Part shown: positions 7,390-16,306 of the stretch, one piece after another
How the letters are laid out: every line of letters begins with the position of its first letter
Position numbering within the stretch: the first letter of the stretch is position 1
Source: Burkholderiaceae bacterium
GTDB lineage: Bacteria > Pseudomonadota > Gammaproteobacteria > Burkholderiales > Burkholderiaceae
DNA: 26,644 bases
Direction: 5' to 3'
Assembly: GCA_017998575.1 (NCBI GenBank)
Contig: JAGOCV010000006.1
Coordinates: 1-26,644, forward strand
The notes under the pieces: generated by a model
What the model was told of the DNA's origin: nothing
The model's database searches: none
Seen by the model: the letters and a program-made list of their open reading frames with translations, nothing else
Made by a program: the position numbers and the translations under genes

Positions 7390-8001
7390 TCAGAAGCGCC
7401 AGCCCAGGCCTACTCCAAACAGCACCGGATCGGCCTTGAACGTGCCGATCTTCGTGCCGGCCGCCGACACGTCGGTGCGGATCTGCACCTTCTTCACGTC
7501 GAAGTTGAGCGACAGGTTGCGCGTGAGCGGGATGTCCACGCCGGCCTGCAGCGCCAGACCGAAGCTGTTGCGGTCGATGTCCACGCCGGCCGGCAGGTTC
7601 ACCGAGCTGAAGCGCGTGTAGTTCACGCCCGCACCCACGTAGGGGCGCACGCTCGCGCCCGGCGCGAAGTGGTACTGCACGGTGAGCGTGGGCGGCAGGT
7701 GCTTGAAGCTGCCGATCTGCCCGCCCAGCACGCTGGACGACAGATCGTGCTTCTGCGGCACGGTCAGCACCAGCTCGGCCGCGATGTTGGGAGTGAAGAA
7801 GTAGCTGATGTCGACTTCGGGAAGGGTCTTGTCGTTCATCGACAGGCCCAGGCCGGTGCTGTCCTTGTTGGCGGCATCCAGGTTGACGGCGCGCACGCGC
7901 ACCAGCCACGGGCCTTCGGCGGTGGATTGCGCGGCGGCGGGCAGGGTGAGCAACGAGGCGGCAGCGCAGGCCGCCAGCAGCACGGCGGAATTCTTCTTCA
8001 T
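7390..8001 (-). CDS. OmpW family outer membrane protein
   Basis: The 203-residue product fits the eight-stranded OmpW beta-barrel family, small outer membrane porins associated with hydrophobic or small-molecule passage. It begins with a signal peptide (MKKNSAVLLAACAAASLL...PAAAQ, about 25 residues). It then shows alternating barrel strands and family segments such as WLVRVRAVNLD, LPEVDISYFFTPNIAAEL, LPPTLTVQYHFAPG and VRPYVGAGVNYT, and ends VGLGWRF with the C-terminal phenylalanine typical of outer membrane proteins. The ATG at 8001 is used because the signal peptide begins there; an upstream ATG at 8046 would bury it. The gene converges with the paa operon. No functional link to phenylacetate is shown. 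Confidence 0.93.
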   Translation of the reverse strand: MKKNSAVLLAACAAASLLTLPAAAQSTAEGPWLVRVRAVNLDAANKDSTGLGLSMNDKTLPEVDISYFFTPNIAAELVLTVPQKHDLSSSVLGGQIGSFKHLPPTLTVQYHFAPGASVRPYVGAGVNYTRFSSVNLPAGVDIDRNSFGLALQAGVDIPLTRNLSLNFDVKKVQIRTDVSAAGTKIGTFKADPVLFGVGLGWRF

Positions 8002-8024
8002 GATGACGTTCTTTCCAGTGGAGT

Positions 8025-8038
8025 CGGGGACATCCCCG
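8025..8038. promoter_or_regulatory. Short palindrome upstream of the ompW-like gene
   Basis: CGGGGA and TCCCCG arms are separated by two bases, 24 bases upstream of the start codon. It could be an operator or a leader hairpin; the two-base centre favours a protein-binding site. No matching regulator is in the window. Confidence 0.25.
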
Positions 8039-8086
8039 GCCACCATTGGAGAGCGCCGCGCGCACGCAGGCCCTGACGCAGCGCAA

Positions 8087-8112
8087 GGCCCGCCACCTGC
8101 GGGTGGCGGGCC
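8087..8112. repeat. Perfect 11-bp-stem inverted repeat in the metF-ompW gap
   Basis: GGCCCGCCACC (8087-8097) and its exact complement (8102-8112) flank a four-base loop. It lies downstream of the metF terminator and upstream of the ompW-like gene. No T tract follows on either strand, so it is not a standard intrinsic terminator. Confidence 0.6.
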
Positions 8113-8135
8113 ACGCGGTCCCTTGCGTCACCTCA

Positions 8136-8163
8136 AGAAAAAGGGCCTCCACCGGAGGCCCTT
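8136..8163 (-). terminator. Rho-independent terminator after metF
   Basis: On the minus strand a perfect 10-bp stem AAGGGCCTCC / GGAGGCCCTT (8154-8163 with 8141-8150) closes a three-base loop. It is followed by TTTTTCTT, counting the T residues at the stem end. It begins about 25 bases after the metF stop codon and ends the ahcY-tlyA-metF transcript. Confidence 0.88.
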
Positions 8164-8187
8164 GCATGCAGCGGATGCGCCGAGCAC

Positions 8188-9018
8188 TCAACCCAGCCGG
8201 AGTCGTCGGCAGATCTCCAGCGTCGCCGCCGACTGGTTCATCGTGTAGAAGTGCAGCGCCGGCGCGCCAGCCGCGATGAGGCGCTCGGTCAGGTCGGTCA
8301 CCACGTCGAGGCCGAAGGCGCGGATCGAGGCCGCGTCGTCGCCATACGCCGACAGGCGCAGCCGGATCCAGCGCGGAATCTCGGCGCCGCAGGCATCCGA
8401 GAAGCGCATCAGCTGCGTCGAACTGGTGATGGGCATCACGCCCGGCACCACCGGAATCGCGATGCCCGCCGCGCGCGCTTCATCGACGAAGCGCACATAG
8501 GCATCCGCGTTGTAGAAGTACTGCGTGATCGCTGAATCGGCGCCGGCCGCGGCCTTGGCCGCGAAGGCCTTGAGGTCCGACTCGGGCGAGCGTGCCTGCG
8601 GGTGCGTTTCGGGATAGCAGGCCACCTCGATGTGGAATGCGCTGCCGGTCTCGGCGCGGATGAAGGCCACCAGGTCGCTGGCGTACTGGAACTCGCCGCC
8701 CGCGCCATAGCCGCTGGGCAGGTCGCCGCGCAGCGCCACCAGGCGTTTCACGCCCATGGCCTGCAGTTGCGACAGCTGCTCGCGCACGCCGGCGCGCGTG
8801 GCGCCCACGCACGAGAAGTGGCTGGCCGCGTCGACGCCCTCGGCGAGGATCTCGCGCACGGCACCGAAGGTGCCTTCCTGCGTGGAGCCACCCGCGCCGT
8901 AAGTCACCGAGCAGAACTGCGGCTTCAGCGCGTAGAGCTGCTGGCGCGCCGCGCGCAGCTTGACGGCGCCTTCAAGTGTCTTGGTCGGAAAGAATTCAAG
9001 GCTCAAGGGAAGCGTCAT
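8188..9018 (-). CDS. metF: 5,10-methylenetetrahydrofolate reductase
   Basis: MetF is a flavoenzyme that reduces methylene-tetrahydrofolate to methyl-tetrahydrofolate, the methyl donor for methionine synthase. The 276-residue protein has the TIM-barrel family motifs in order: LEFFPTKT at the N-terminus, SVTYGAGGST, HFSCVG, ALRGDLP, the CYPETHP segment, ITQYFYN, VVPGVMPI and the closing HFYTMNQSAAT. The ATG at 9018 has a strong GGAGGA about seven bases upstream; a longer upstream frame does not look like MetF. It is the last gene of ahcY-tlyA-metF, 13 bases after tlyA, and ends before an intrinsic terminator. The product regenerates the methyl group whose use produces the SAH removed by AhcY. 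Confidence 0.97.
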   Translation of the reverse strand: MTLPLSLEFFPTKTLEGAVKLRAARQQLYALKPQFCSVTYGAGGSTQEGTFGAVREILAEGVDAASHFSCVGATRAGVREQLSQLQAMGVKRLVALRGDLPSGYGAGGEFQYASDLVAFIRAETGSAFHIEVACYPETHPQARSPESDLKAFAAKAAAGADSAITQYFYNADAYVRFVDEARAAGIAIPVVPGVMPITSSTQLMRFSDACGAEIPRWIRLRLSAYGDDAASIRAFGLDVVTDLTERLIAAGAPALHFYTMNQSAATLEICRRLRLG

Positions 9019-9031
9019 CGCTTCCTCCTTT

Positions 9032-9775
9032 TCACGAACGTGTTGCGTACACAAAGAACTCGCGGTTGCCGTCGCCGCCTTCAATGGGGCTGTCCAGCCA
9101 TTGCCGCACCGTGAGGCCCACCGAGGCGCAGGCCTCGCGGATGCGCGACTCGACGCGCGGATACAGGGCCACGTCGCGCACCACGCCGCCCTTGCCGATG
9201 TCGCCCGGCTGCAGCTCGAACTGCGGCTTCACCAGCATCAGCAGATGGCCGCCGGCCTTCACCAGTGGCGCCACGGCCGGCAGCACCAGCGTGAGCGAGA
9301 TGAACGACAGATCGCCCACGGCCAGGTCGAAATCGCGCGCGCCACCCAGATCTTCGGCCGTGAGCGCCCTCGCGTTCACGCCCTCGATACAGGTCACGCG
9401 CGGGTCGCGGCGCACACGCTCATGCAGCTGCGCATGCCCGACGTCCACGCCGACGACGTGCGCCACGCCACGCACGAGCAGGCAGTCAGTGAAACCGCCG
9501 GTGGACTGGCCCACGTCGAGGCAGCGCCAGCCACTGACCGCGAGGCCGGTGGCCTTCAGCGCTCCCTCGAGCTTGAGCCCGCCGCGCGAGACGTAGCGCG
9601 CCTCGGCATCGTCGGCCAGCTCGAGCTTCGCATCGGCCGGCACCTCATCGCCGTTCTTGGCGACCGCGCGCCAATCGCGCCCGTCGTGCCAGCGCATGCC
9701 GCCCGCGATGAGCCGCTGCGCCTGCGAGCGCGATGCGGCCAGGCCGCGTTCGACAAGGAGCTGATCGGCACGCAT
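9032..9775 (-). CDS. TlyA family rRNA methyltransferase (S4 plus FtsJ-like domain)
   Basis: This 247-residue protein combines an N-terminal S4 RNA-binding domain (MRADQLLVERGLAASRSQAQ, about residues 1-60) with a Rossmann methyltransferase domain. That domain is marked by YVSRGGLKLEGAL, LDVGQSTGGFTD (SAM-binding loop), GDLSFISL, LVKPQFE and GNREFF. The conserved K, D, K and E of 2'-O-ribose methyltransferases are in these segments. Mycobacterial TlyA methylates 16S and 23S rRNA 2'-OH groups; the substrate of this homologue is not established. The start at 9775 is set by the S4 motif. The enzyme yields SAH, the compound hydrolysed by AhcY encoded upstream in the same transcript. A haemolysin annotation often given to this family is historical. 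Confidence 0.88.
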   Translation of the reverse strand: MRADQLLVERGLAASRSQAQRLIAGGMRWHDGRDWRAVAKNGDEVPADAKLELADDAEARYVSRGGLKLEGALKATGLAVSGWRCLDVGQSTGGFTDCLLVRGVAHVVGVDVGHAQLHERVRRDPRVTCIEGVNARALTAEDLGGARDFDLAVGDLSFISLTLVLPAVAPLVKAGGHLLMLVKPQFELQPGDIGKGGVVRDVALYPRVESRIREACASVGLTVRQWLDSPIEGGDGNREFFVYATRS

Positions 9776-9815
9776 GGTGGAGTCAGGCGCAATCCAGGCC
9801 AGGGATGCGGCGGAA

Positions 9816-9895
9816 CCGGCTTTGCCGGGCCGCTCGCGTCGCCCCCTTTGAGACGCAGTCACCAAGGAGGTTGGCGAAGCGGCACGCAGTGCCGC
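9816..9895. repeat. Intergenic hairpin-rich element between ahcY and tlyA
   Basis: The 132-base gap contains two inverted repeats: CCGGC-TTT-GCCGG (9816-9828) and GCGGCAC-GCA-GTGCCGC (9879-9895). A CCCCC tract (9842-9846) and a later GGGGG tract (9902-9906) could also pair at a distance. The composition resembles scattered GC-rich intergenic repeats I associate with Comamonadaceae genomes, but I cannot verify copy number here. There is no T tract, so read-through to tlyA-metF is expected. Confidence 0.4.
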
Positions 9896-9907
9896 GCAGC
9901 TGGGGGA

Positions 9908-11362
<1,455 letters not shown>

Positions 11363-11428
11363 GGTGGCTCCAGAAGTCAGGGGGCGGACACCACGGACGG
11401 CAGCAGGGGCGCGGAGGCGGGCCTCACG

Positions 11429-11447
11429 CCACGGCGGCAGGCCGTGG
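11429..11447 (-). promoter_or_regulatory. Leader hairpin between the SAH riboswitch and ahcY
   Basis: A perfect 7-bp stem CCACGGC / GCCGTGG (11441-11447 with 11429-11435) closes a five-base loop. It begins three bases after the riboswitch pseudoknot strand (11450-11455). It may be part of the expression platform or only a spacer. It lies about 70 bases before the ahcY start codon and has no T tract. Confidence 0.45.
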
Positions 11448-11526
11448 GTGAGCGCGGTTGGACGGATGTTCCGAGCCTGGCCCCATGCATCGACGGACGA
11501 TGGCGGGGTCGCAGCGCCCCTCGGAA
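11448..11526 (-). ncRNA. SAH riboswitch (ahcY leader)
   Basis: Read on the minus strand, this leader matches the S-adenosylhomocysteine riboswitch of beta- and gammaproteobacterial ahcY genes. P1 is formed by TCCGAG (11520-11525) and CTCGGA (11470-11475). The conserved GGGGCGCTGCGACC follows the 5' arm and GGCCAGG precedes the 3' arm. Downstream, GCGCTC (11450-11455) can pair with GGGCGC (11514-11519) with one G-U, giving the known pseudoknot. The class binds SAH and switches on downstream expression. Sequence, structure and gene context all agree. The middle portion (about 11483-11505) is the expected variable region. Confidence 0.94.
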
Positions 11527-11535
11527 GAAGCGCCG

Positions 11536-11541
11536 ATTGTA
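11536..11541 (-). promoter_or_regulatory. -10 element of the ahcY operon promoter
   Basis: TACAAT on the minus strand would start transcription near 11530, placing the SAH aptamer at the extreme 5' end of the RNA. The corresponding -35 region would lie inside the 3' end of livF and shows no good consensus. The livF stop codon is only four bases away. Confidence 0.55.
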
Positions 11542-11544
11542 GCT

Positions 11545-12273
11545 TCAGACCCCGAGCCAGGTGCGCCGCAGCGCGTCGCTGGCGGCCAGTTCGGCCATCG
11601 GGCCCTGGTGGCGGATCTGGCCCTGCTCCAGCACGTAGGCGCGGTCGCATACCAGTGCGGCGAAGTGCAGGTTCTGCTCCGACAGCAGGATGGAGACGCC
11701 CTGCGCCTTGAGCTCCAGGATCATCTGCGCCATCTGCTCGACGATGACTGGCGCCACGCCTTCCGAAGGCTCGTCCAGCAGCACGAGGTACGGGTTGCCC
11801 ATCAGCGTGCGCGCCACGGTCAGCATCTGCTGCTCGCCGCCGCTCATGCGCCCGCCGGGGCGGTGCGGCATCTCGCCGAGGTTGGGAAACAGCGTGAACA
11901 GCCGCTCGGGCGTCCAGGCGGGCGCGGGCGTGCCGTCCGGCCAGCGCCGCGGGCCCTGGCGGCCGACCTCGAGGTTCTCCATGACGGTCAGGTCGGTGAA
12001 GATGCGCCGGTCTTCGGGCACGAAGCCCAGGCCCTGGCGCGCCGCGTCGTGCGGCCGCGCGCGGGACAGGTCGTGCCCCATGAACAGGATCTCGCCGCTG
12101 CGGCGCGCCAGCAGGCCGACGATGGCCTTGAGCGTGGTGGACTTGCCCGCACCGTTGCGCCCCATCAGCGCCACCACCTCGCCCCGGCCCACCTGCAGGT
12201 CGATGCCGTGCAGGATCTGCGCCGCGCCGTACCAGCCTTCGAGCCCGCGCACCGACAGCAGGGGTTTGGTCAT
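11545..12273 (-). CDS. livF: ABC transporter ATP-binding protein, LivF type
   Basis: This is the second ATPase of a branched-chain-amino-acid-type (HAAT) importer. The 242-residue protein has Walker [10 protein letters not shown] (about residues 35-43), the Q-loop region [15 protein letters not shown], the ABC signature MSGGEQQ, Walker [12 protein letters not shown], and the LivF-typical SEQN after it. The start ATG at 12273 overlaps the livG stop (ATGA), so translation is coupled. It is the last gene of the transporter operon. The ahcY promoter and riboswitch begin within bases of its stop codon, and I see no terminator between them. Confidence 0.94.
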   Translation of the reverse strand: MTKPLLSVRGLEGWYGAAQILHGIDLQVGRGEVVALMGRNGAGKSTTLKAIVGLLARRSGEILFMGHDLSRARPHDAARQGLGFVPEDRRIFTDLTVMENLEVGRQGPRRWPDGTPAPAWTPERLFTLFPNLGEMPHRPGGRMSGGEQQMLTVARTLMGNPYLVLLDEPSEGVAPVIVEQMAQMILELKAQGVSILLSEQNLHFAALVCDRAYVLEQGQIRHQGPMAELAASDALRRTWLGV

Positions 12274-13058
12274 CGCGCCACCTCCGCCGCCGGGCCTGGC
12301 GCTCCGAACGTCCGGCCGCTGCCGAAATACACCTCGCGCACCTGTGGATGCGCGCGCACCTCGTCGGGCGTGCCCTGGGCGATCAGCCGGCCGCGCGCCA
12401 GCACGATCACGCGGTGGGCATAGGTGAACACCACGTCCATGCTGTGCTCGGTGAACAGCACGCCGATGCCTTGCCGGGCGGCGAGATCGCGCGTGAGCGA
12501 CATGAGCGCGTTGCGCTCGCCGGGCGCCATGCCGGCGGTGGGTTCGTCCATCAGCAGCAGGCGCGGCGCGTGCGCCAGCGCGATGGCCAGTTCGACGCGC
12601 TTGACGTCGCCGTAGGCCAGTTCGCCGGCGGGACGGTCGGCCTGTGCGTCCATCCCCACCTGCGCCAGTAGCTCCAGCGCGTCGGCGCGGCGGTGGCGCG
12701 TGGCGCGGCGCCACAGCGACGCCAGCAGGCCGTCGTGCGAGAGCAGCGCCATCTGCACGTTTTCGGCCACGGTGAGCGAGGTGAAGGTCTCGGCGATCTG
12801 GAAGGTGCGGCCCACGCCCAAGCGCCAGATGTCGCGCGGACGCCGGCCGAGCAGTTCGGCGCCGCCCAGCCGCACCGAGCCGGCGTCGGCCGGCAACTGG
12901 CCGTTGATCATGTTGAAGGTGGTGGATTTGCCCGCGCCGTTGGGGCCGATCAGCGCCAGCAGCTCGCCGGCCGCCAGCTCGAAGCCCACGCCGTCGACGG
13001 CGCGCACACCGCCGAACGACTTGTTCAGGCCCGCCACCTCGAGCAACGGCGCGTTCAT
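12270..13058 (-). CDS. livG: ABC transporter ATP-binding protein, LivG type
   Basis: This 262-residue ATPase is the LivG partner of the importer. Walker A is GPNGAGKST (about residues 39-47), followed by the LivG hallmark [25 protein letters not shown], Walker [17 protein letters not shown] and the H-loop region [10 protein letters not shown]. The ABC signature reads LAYGDVKR rather than the more usual LSYGxQR, a variation I have seen in LivG proteins of non-leucine importers. GGAGGA lies upstream of the ATG at 13058, which overlaps the permease stop codon. The downstream overlap with livF is four bases. Confidence 0.94.
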   Translation of the reverse strand: MNAPLLEVAGLNKSFGGVRAVDGVGFELAAGELLALIGPNGAGKSTTFNMINGQLPADAGSVRLGGAELLGRRPRDIWRLGVGRTFQIAETFTSLTVAENVQMALLSHDGLLASLWRRATRHRRADALELLAQVGMDAQADRPAGELAYGDVKRVELAIALAHAPRLLLMDEPTAGMAPGERNALMSLTRDLAARQGIGVLFTEHSMDVVFTYAHRVIVLARGRLIAQGTPDEVRAHPQVREVYFGSGRTFGAPGPAAEVAR

Positions 13059-14965
13059 CGCACGTCCTCCTGCGCCCCGGCTCGCCGCCGCATCAGCCAG
13101 CCCCAGGCCTGCCGCCCGGCGCCCGCGATGCCCTGCGGGAACAGCAGCACCAGCGCCAGGATGATGCCGCCCAGCAGCGCGCGCCAATAGTCGGTGCTGC
13201 GCGCCACCGTGTCGTGCAGCCAGGTGAAGCTGAACGCGCCCACCACCGGCCCGGCCAGCGTCTGCACGCCGCCCAGCAGCACCATCACCAGGCCGTCCAC
13301 AGACTTCGCGATCGACAGACTCTCCGGCGAGATGCTGCCCTTGGAGAACGCGAACAGCGCGCCCGCCAGCCCGGCCGCCGCGCCCGCGATGACAAAGGCC
13401 GCCCACTGCAGGCGCCGCACGTCGATGCCGATGGCGTCCGCGCGCAGCGGCGAATCGCGGCCCGCACGCAGTGCGTAGCCGAAGGGCGAGAACAGCACGC
13501 GGCGAAGCGCCCACAGCCCCGCCAGTACCAGCGCGGCCGTGAGCCAGTAGTAGGCGCGGCGATCCGAAAGCCAATCGGCCGGCCACACGCCCGTGAGCCC
13601 GTTGCTGCCGCCCGTGAACGCGTTCCACTGGAACGTGACGGCCCACACGATCTGTGCGAACGCCAGCGTGAGCATGGCCAGATACACGCCCGACAGGCGC
13701 ACCGCGAACCAGCCGAACACCAGCGCGCCGGCCGCCGCCACCAGCGGTGCCAGCAGCAGCGCCGCCTCCATCGGCAGGCCGGCAGCGCGCACCAGCAGCG
13801 CCGCGCCATAGGCGCCCAGGCCGAAATACGCCGCATGGCCGAACGAGTGCATGCCCGCCGGCCCCATGAGGAAATGCAGGCTCGCCGCGAACAGCGCAGC
13901 GATCAGCAGGTCGATCAGCAGCACCAGCGTGTAAGGCGAACCGGTGGTGAAGAACGGCATGGCCGCGAGCACCAGCGCAAAGATGGCGGCCACGGCCAGC
14001 CCTGCGGGGCCCGGCAGGCGCAGCGGCGCCTCGCGCCAGCCCGCGTGGCGGCTGGGCGCCTGCGGCCGGCCCAAGAGGCCCCAGGGCCGCCACACCAGCA
14101 CGGCCGCCATCACCAGGAAATCGACCACCAGCGTGAGCTTGGAGAACGACACCTCCAGGCCGAACACGTCGACCACGCCCAGCCAGATGCAGATGGCCTT
14201 GAGCTCGGCGATCAGCAGCGCCGCCAGGTAGGCGCCGGGCAGCGAGCCCATCCCGCCCACCACCACCACGACGAAGGCGGCGCCGATGGTATGCAGGTCC
14301 ATCTCGAGGTTGGCCGGCTCGCGCGGCAACTGCAGCGCCCCCCCCAGGCCGGCCAGCATCGCGCCCAGCGCGAACACGGCCGTGAAGAGCCAGGCCTGGT
14401 TCACACCCAGCGCGCCCACCATCTCGCGGTCCTGGGTGGCGGCACGCACCAGCAGGCCCAGCCGCGTGCGCATGAGCAGCAGCCAGATCAGGCCCAGCAC
14501 CAGCGGCCCCACCACCATGAGGAACAGGTCGTACGCAGGAAACTGCCGGCCCAGGATATCCACCGAGCCGCGCAGGCCCGGCGCTCGCGGGCCCAGCAGT
14601 TCCTCGGGACCCCAGAGCCACAGCACGGCGTCGCGGATCACCAGCACCAGCGCGAAGGTGGCCAGCAGCTGGAACAGCTCGGGCGCCTGGTAGATGCGCC
14701 GCAGCAGCAGCACCTCGATGAGCGCGCCCAGTACGCCCACGCACACGGCAGCCAGCAGCAGCGCCGGCCAGAAGCCCAGGCTTGCGCCGAACTGCTCCAC
14801 CAGCGTGTAGGCCAGGTAGATGCCCACCATGTAGAACGAGCCGTGCGCGAAGTTGACGATGCGCGTGACGCCGAAGATCAGCGACAGGCCCGCCGCGACC
14901 AGGAACAGCGTCGAAGCGCTGGCCAGGCCGTTGAGCAACTGGACGATGAAGCCGGAAAAGCTCAT
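13055..14965 (-). CDS. Fused LivH-LivM ABC transporter permease
   Basis: A single 636-residue frame contains both inner-membrane permease subunits of a branched-chain-amino-acid-type importer, which are separate LivH and LivM proteins in E. coli. Residues 1-292 are LivH-like (GLSLIFGVTRIVNFAHGSFYMVG; GAALGG-type loop; VVVVGGMGSLPGA at about 232-245). Residues 293-318 are a hydrophilic linker (WRPWGLLGRPQAPSRHAGW), and 319-625 are LivM-like (MGPAGMHSFGHAAYFGLGAYGAAL; LSGVYLAMLTLAFAQ; LLGGVQTLAGPVVGAF). Many hydrophobic helices fit both halves. No stop codon or frameshift occurs at the junction, near 14065. The start at 14965 lacks a strong Shine-Dalgarno. The substrate is unknown. Confidence 0.92.
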   Translation of the reverse strand: MSFSGFIVQLLNGLASASTLFLVAAGLSLIFGVTRIVNFAHGSFYMVGIYLAYTLVEQFGASLGFWPALLLAAVCVGVLGALIEVLLLRRIYQAPELFQLLATFALVLVIRDAVLWLWGPEELLGPRAPGLRGSVDILGRQFPAYDLFLMVVGPLVLGLIWLLLMRTRLGLLVRAATQDREMVGALGVNQAWLFTAVFALGAMLAGLGGALQLPREPANLEMDLHTIGAAFVVVVVGGMGSLPGAYLAALLIAELKAICIWLGVVDVFGLEVSFSKLTLVVDFLVMAAVLVWRPWGLLGRPQAPSRHAGWREAPLRLPGPAGLAVAAIFALVLAAMPFFTTGSPYTLVLLIDLLIAALFAASLHFLMGPAGMHSFGHAAYFGLGAYGAALLVRAAGLPMEAALLLAPLVAAAGALVFGWFAVRLSGVYLAMLTLAFAQIVWAVTFQWNAFTGGSNGLTGVWPADWLSDRRAYYWLTAALVLAGLWALRRVLFSPFGYALRAGRDSPLRADAIGIDVRRLQWAAFVIAGAAAGLAGALFAFSKGSISPESLSIAKSVDGLVMVLLGGVQTLAGPVVGAFSFTWLHDTVARSTDYWRALLGGIILALVLLFPQGIAGAGRQAWGWLMRRRAGAQEDVR

Positions 14966-15014
14966 GCGGTGCGTGTCGCAAGCGCGTGGCGCCGCCTCCC
15001 GGCGGCGTCACGGA

Positions 15015-15035
15015 CCGCCGGACGAGATCCGGCGG
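15015..15035 (-). promoter_or_regulatory. Intercistronic hairpin between the binding protein and permease genes
   Basis: A perfect 8-bp stem CCGCCGGA / TCCGGCGG (15015-15022 with 15028-15035) closes a five-base loop in the 85-base gap. No T tract follows. Such hairpins after binding-protein genes commonly stabilise the upstream message or reduce read-through, which would keep the binding protein in excess. Confidence 0.5.
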
Positions 15036-15050
15036 GTTGCCAGCAGGCGA

Positions 15051-16259
15051 TCAGTCGTCGGTACGGGCAGCCTTGATCTGCGCGGCCGACGGCTGGAAGC
15101 GTGCGTCGGCGCCATCGGCGTAGACGAAATCGACCATCACGCCCTTGCCGCCGTCGTTGCGCGTGCGGCCCACGTAGGCGCCCATGGTGGCCTGGTGGTC
15201 CGCCGCGCGGTAGCTGATGGGGCCGAAGGGCGAGTCGAGCTGCAGGCCGCGGAAGGCCGCGATCAGCTTCTCGGCATCGGTGCTGCCGGCCCGGGCGATG
15301 CCGGCGGCCGCCGACTTGATCATGGTGTAGCCCACCACCGAGCCCAGGCGCGGGTAGTCCTTGAAGCGCGCCTGGTAGGCGTCGAGAAAGCGCTTGTGCG
15401 AGGGCGTGTCGATCGCATACCAGGGGTAGCCGGTGACGATCCAGCCATCGGGCGTCTCGTCCTTGAGCGCGTCGAGGTACTCGGGCTCGCCGGTCAGCAC
15501 GCTGACGACGGGGCGGTCCTTGAACAGGCCGCGCGTGTTGCCCTCACGCACGAAGCGCGAGAGATCGGCCGCGAACAGCACGTTGAAGATCGCGTCCGGC
15601 TTCGCGTCGGCCAGCGCCTGCACGACGCTGCCCGCATCGACCTTGCCCAGCGGCGTGGCCTGCTCGGCCACGAATTCCACATCGGGCTGGGCCGCCTTCA
15701 TCAGCTGCTTGAACGCCGCCACGGCCGACTGGCCGTATTCGTAGTTCGGGTAGACGATGGCCCAGCGCTTCTTCTTGAGCTTGGCCGCCTCGGGCACCAG
15801 CATGGCGGCCTGCATGTAGGTGCCCGGGCGCAGGCGGAAGGTGTAGCGGTTGCCGCCCTGCCAGGTCATCTTGTCGGTGAGCGGCTCGCCCGCCAGGTAG
15901 AAGAACTTGCGCTGTTTGGCGAAGTCGGCCAGCGCCAACCCGGTGTTGGAGAGGAAGGCACCGGTGAGGATTTCGACCTTCTCGCGCGAGATCAGCTCTT
16001 CGGCCAGGCGCACCGCGTCGCCGGGGTTGGCGTTGTCGTCGCGGGTGATCAACTCCACCTTGCGGCCGTTCACGCCGCCGGCGGCGTTGATCTCGGCCAC
16101 GGCCAGATCCATGCCCTTCTTGTAGGGCTCGAGGAAGGCCGGCTGGGCCTTGTAGCTGTTGATCTCGCCGATGCGCAGCACACCCTGTGCATAGGCGACC
16201 GACGTGCTGGCGAGAGTCGCCACGGCGGCGAGCCGGGCAACCAGACGCAGGGATTTCAT
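15051..16259 (-). CDS. ABC transporter substrate-binding protein, branched-chain amino acid (LivJ/HAAT) family
   Basis: This 402-residue periplasmic protein is the ligand-binding component of the importer encoded downstream. A signal peptide covers about residues 1-25 (MKSLRLVARLAAVATLASTSVAYAQ). The mature part has the type I periplasmic-binding fold with LRIGEINSY, GMDLAVAEINAAGGVNGRKVELITRDD (the family hallmark), the GAFLSNTGLALADFA region and WAIVYPNYEYGQSA. GGAG lies eight bases upstream of the ATG. Its operon comprises the binding protein, fused permease, LivG and LivF. The family transports amino acids, amides, urea or aromatic acids, so the ligand cannot be assigned. Confidence 0.93.
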   Translation of the reverse strand: MKSLRLVARLAAVATLASTSVAYAQGVLRIGEINSYKAQPAFLEPYKKGMDLAVAEINAAGGVNGRKVELITRDDNANPGDAVRLAEELISREKVEILTGAFLSNTGLALADFAKQRKFFYLAGEPLTDKMTWQGGNRYTFRLRPGTYMQAAMLVPEAAKLKKKRWAIVYPNYEYGQSAVAAFKQLMKAAQPDVEFVAEQATPLGKVDAGSVVQALADAKPDAIFNVLFAADLSRFVREGNTRGLFKDRPVVSVLTGEPEYLDALKDETPDGWIVTGYPWYAIDTPSHKRFLDAYQARFKDYPRLGSVVGYTMIKSAAAGIARAGSTDAEKLIAAFRGLQLDSPFGPISYRAADHQATMGAYVGRTRNDGGKGVMVDFVYADGADARFQPSAAQIKAARTDD

Positions 16260-16306
16260 GAGTGACTCCTGGAGGTTTTGAAAACGTGGAAACCATCAGG
16301 CCGCCC

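Noticed and set aside
13301..14080. Possibility that the fused permease is an artefact of a missed stop between LivH and LivM
   Set aside because: The frame is continuous through a plausible hydrophilic linker. There is no internal ATG with ribosome-binding site that would mark a separate LivM, and fused forms are known.
13214..15076. 620-residue plus-strand open frame opposite the fused permease
   Set aside because: It is dominated by Q, H, R and A with no domain signal; it is the antisense shadow of a leucine/alanine-rich membrane protein.
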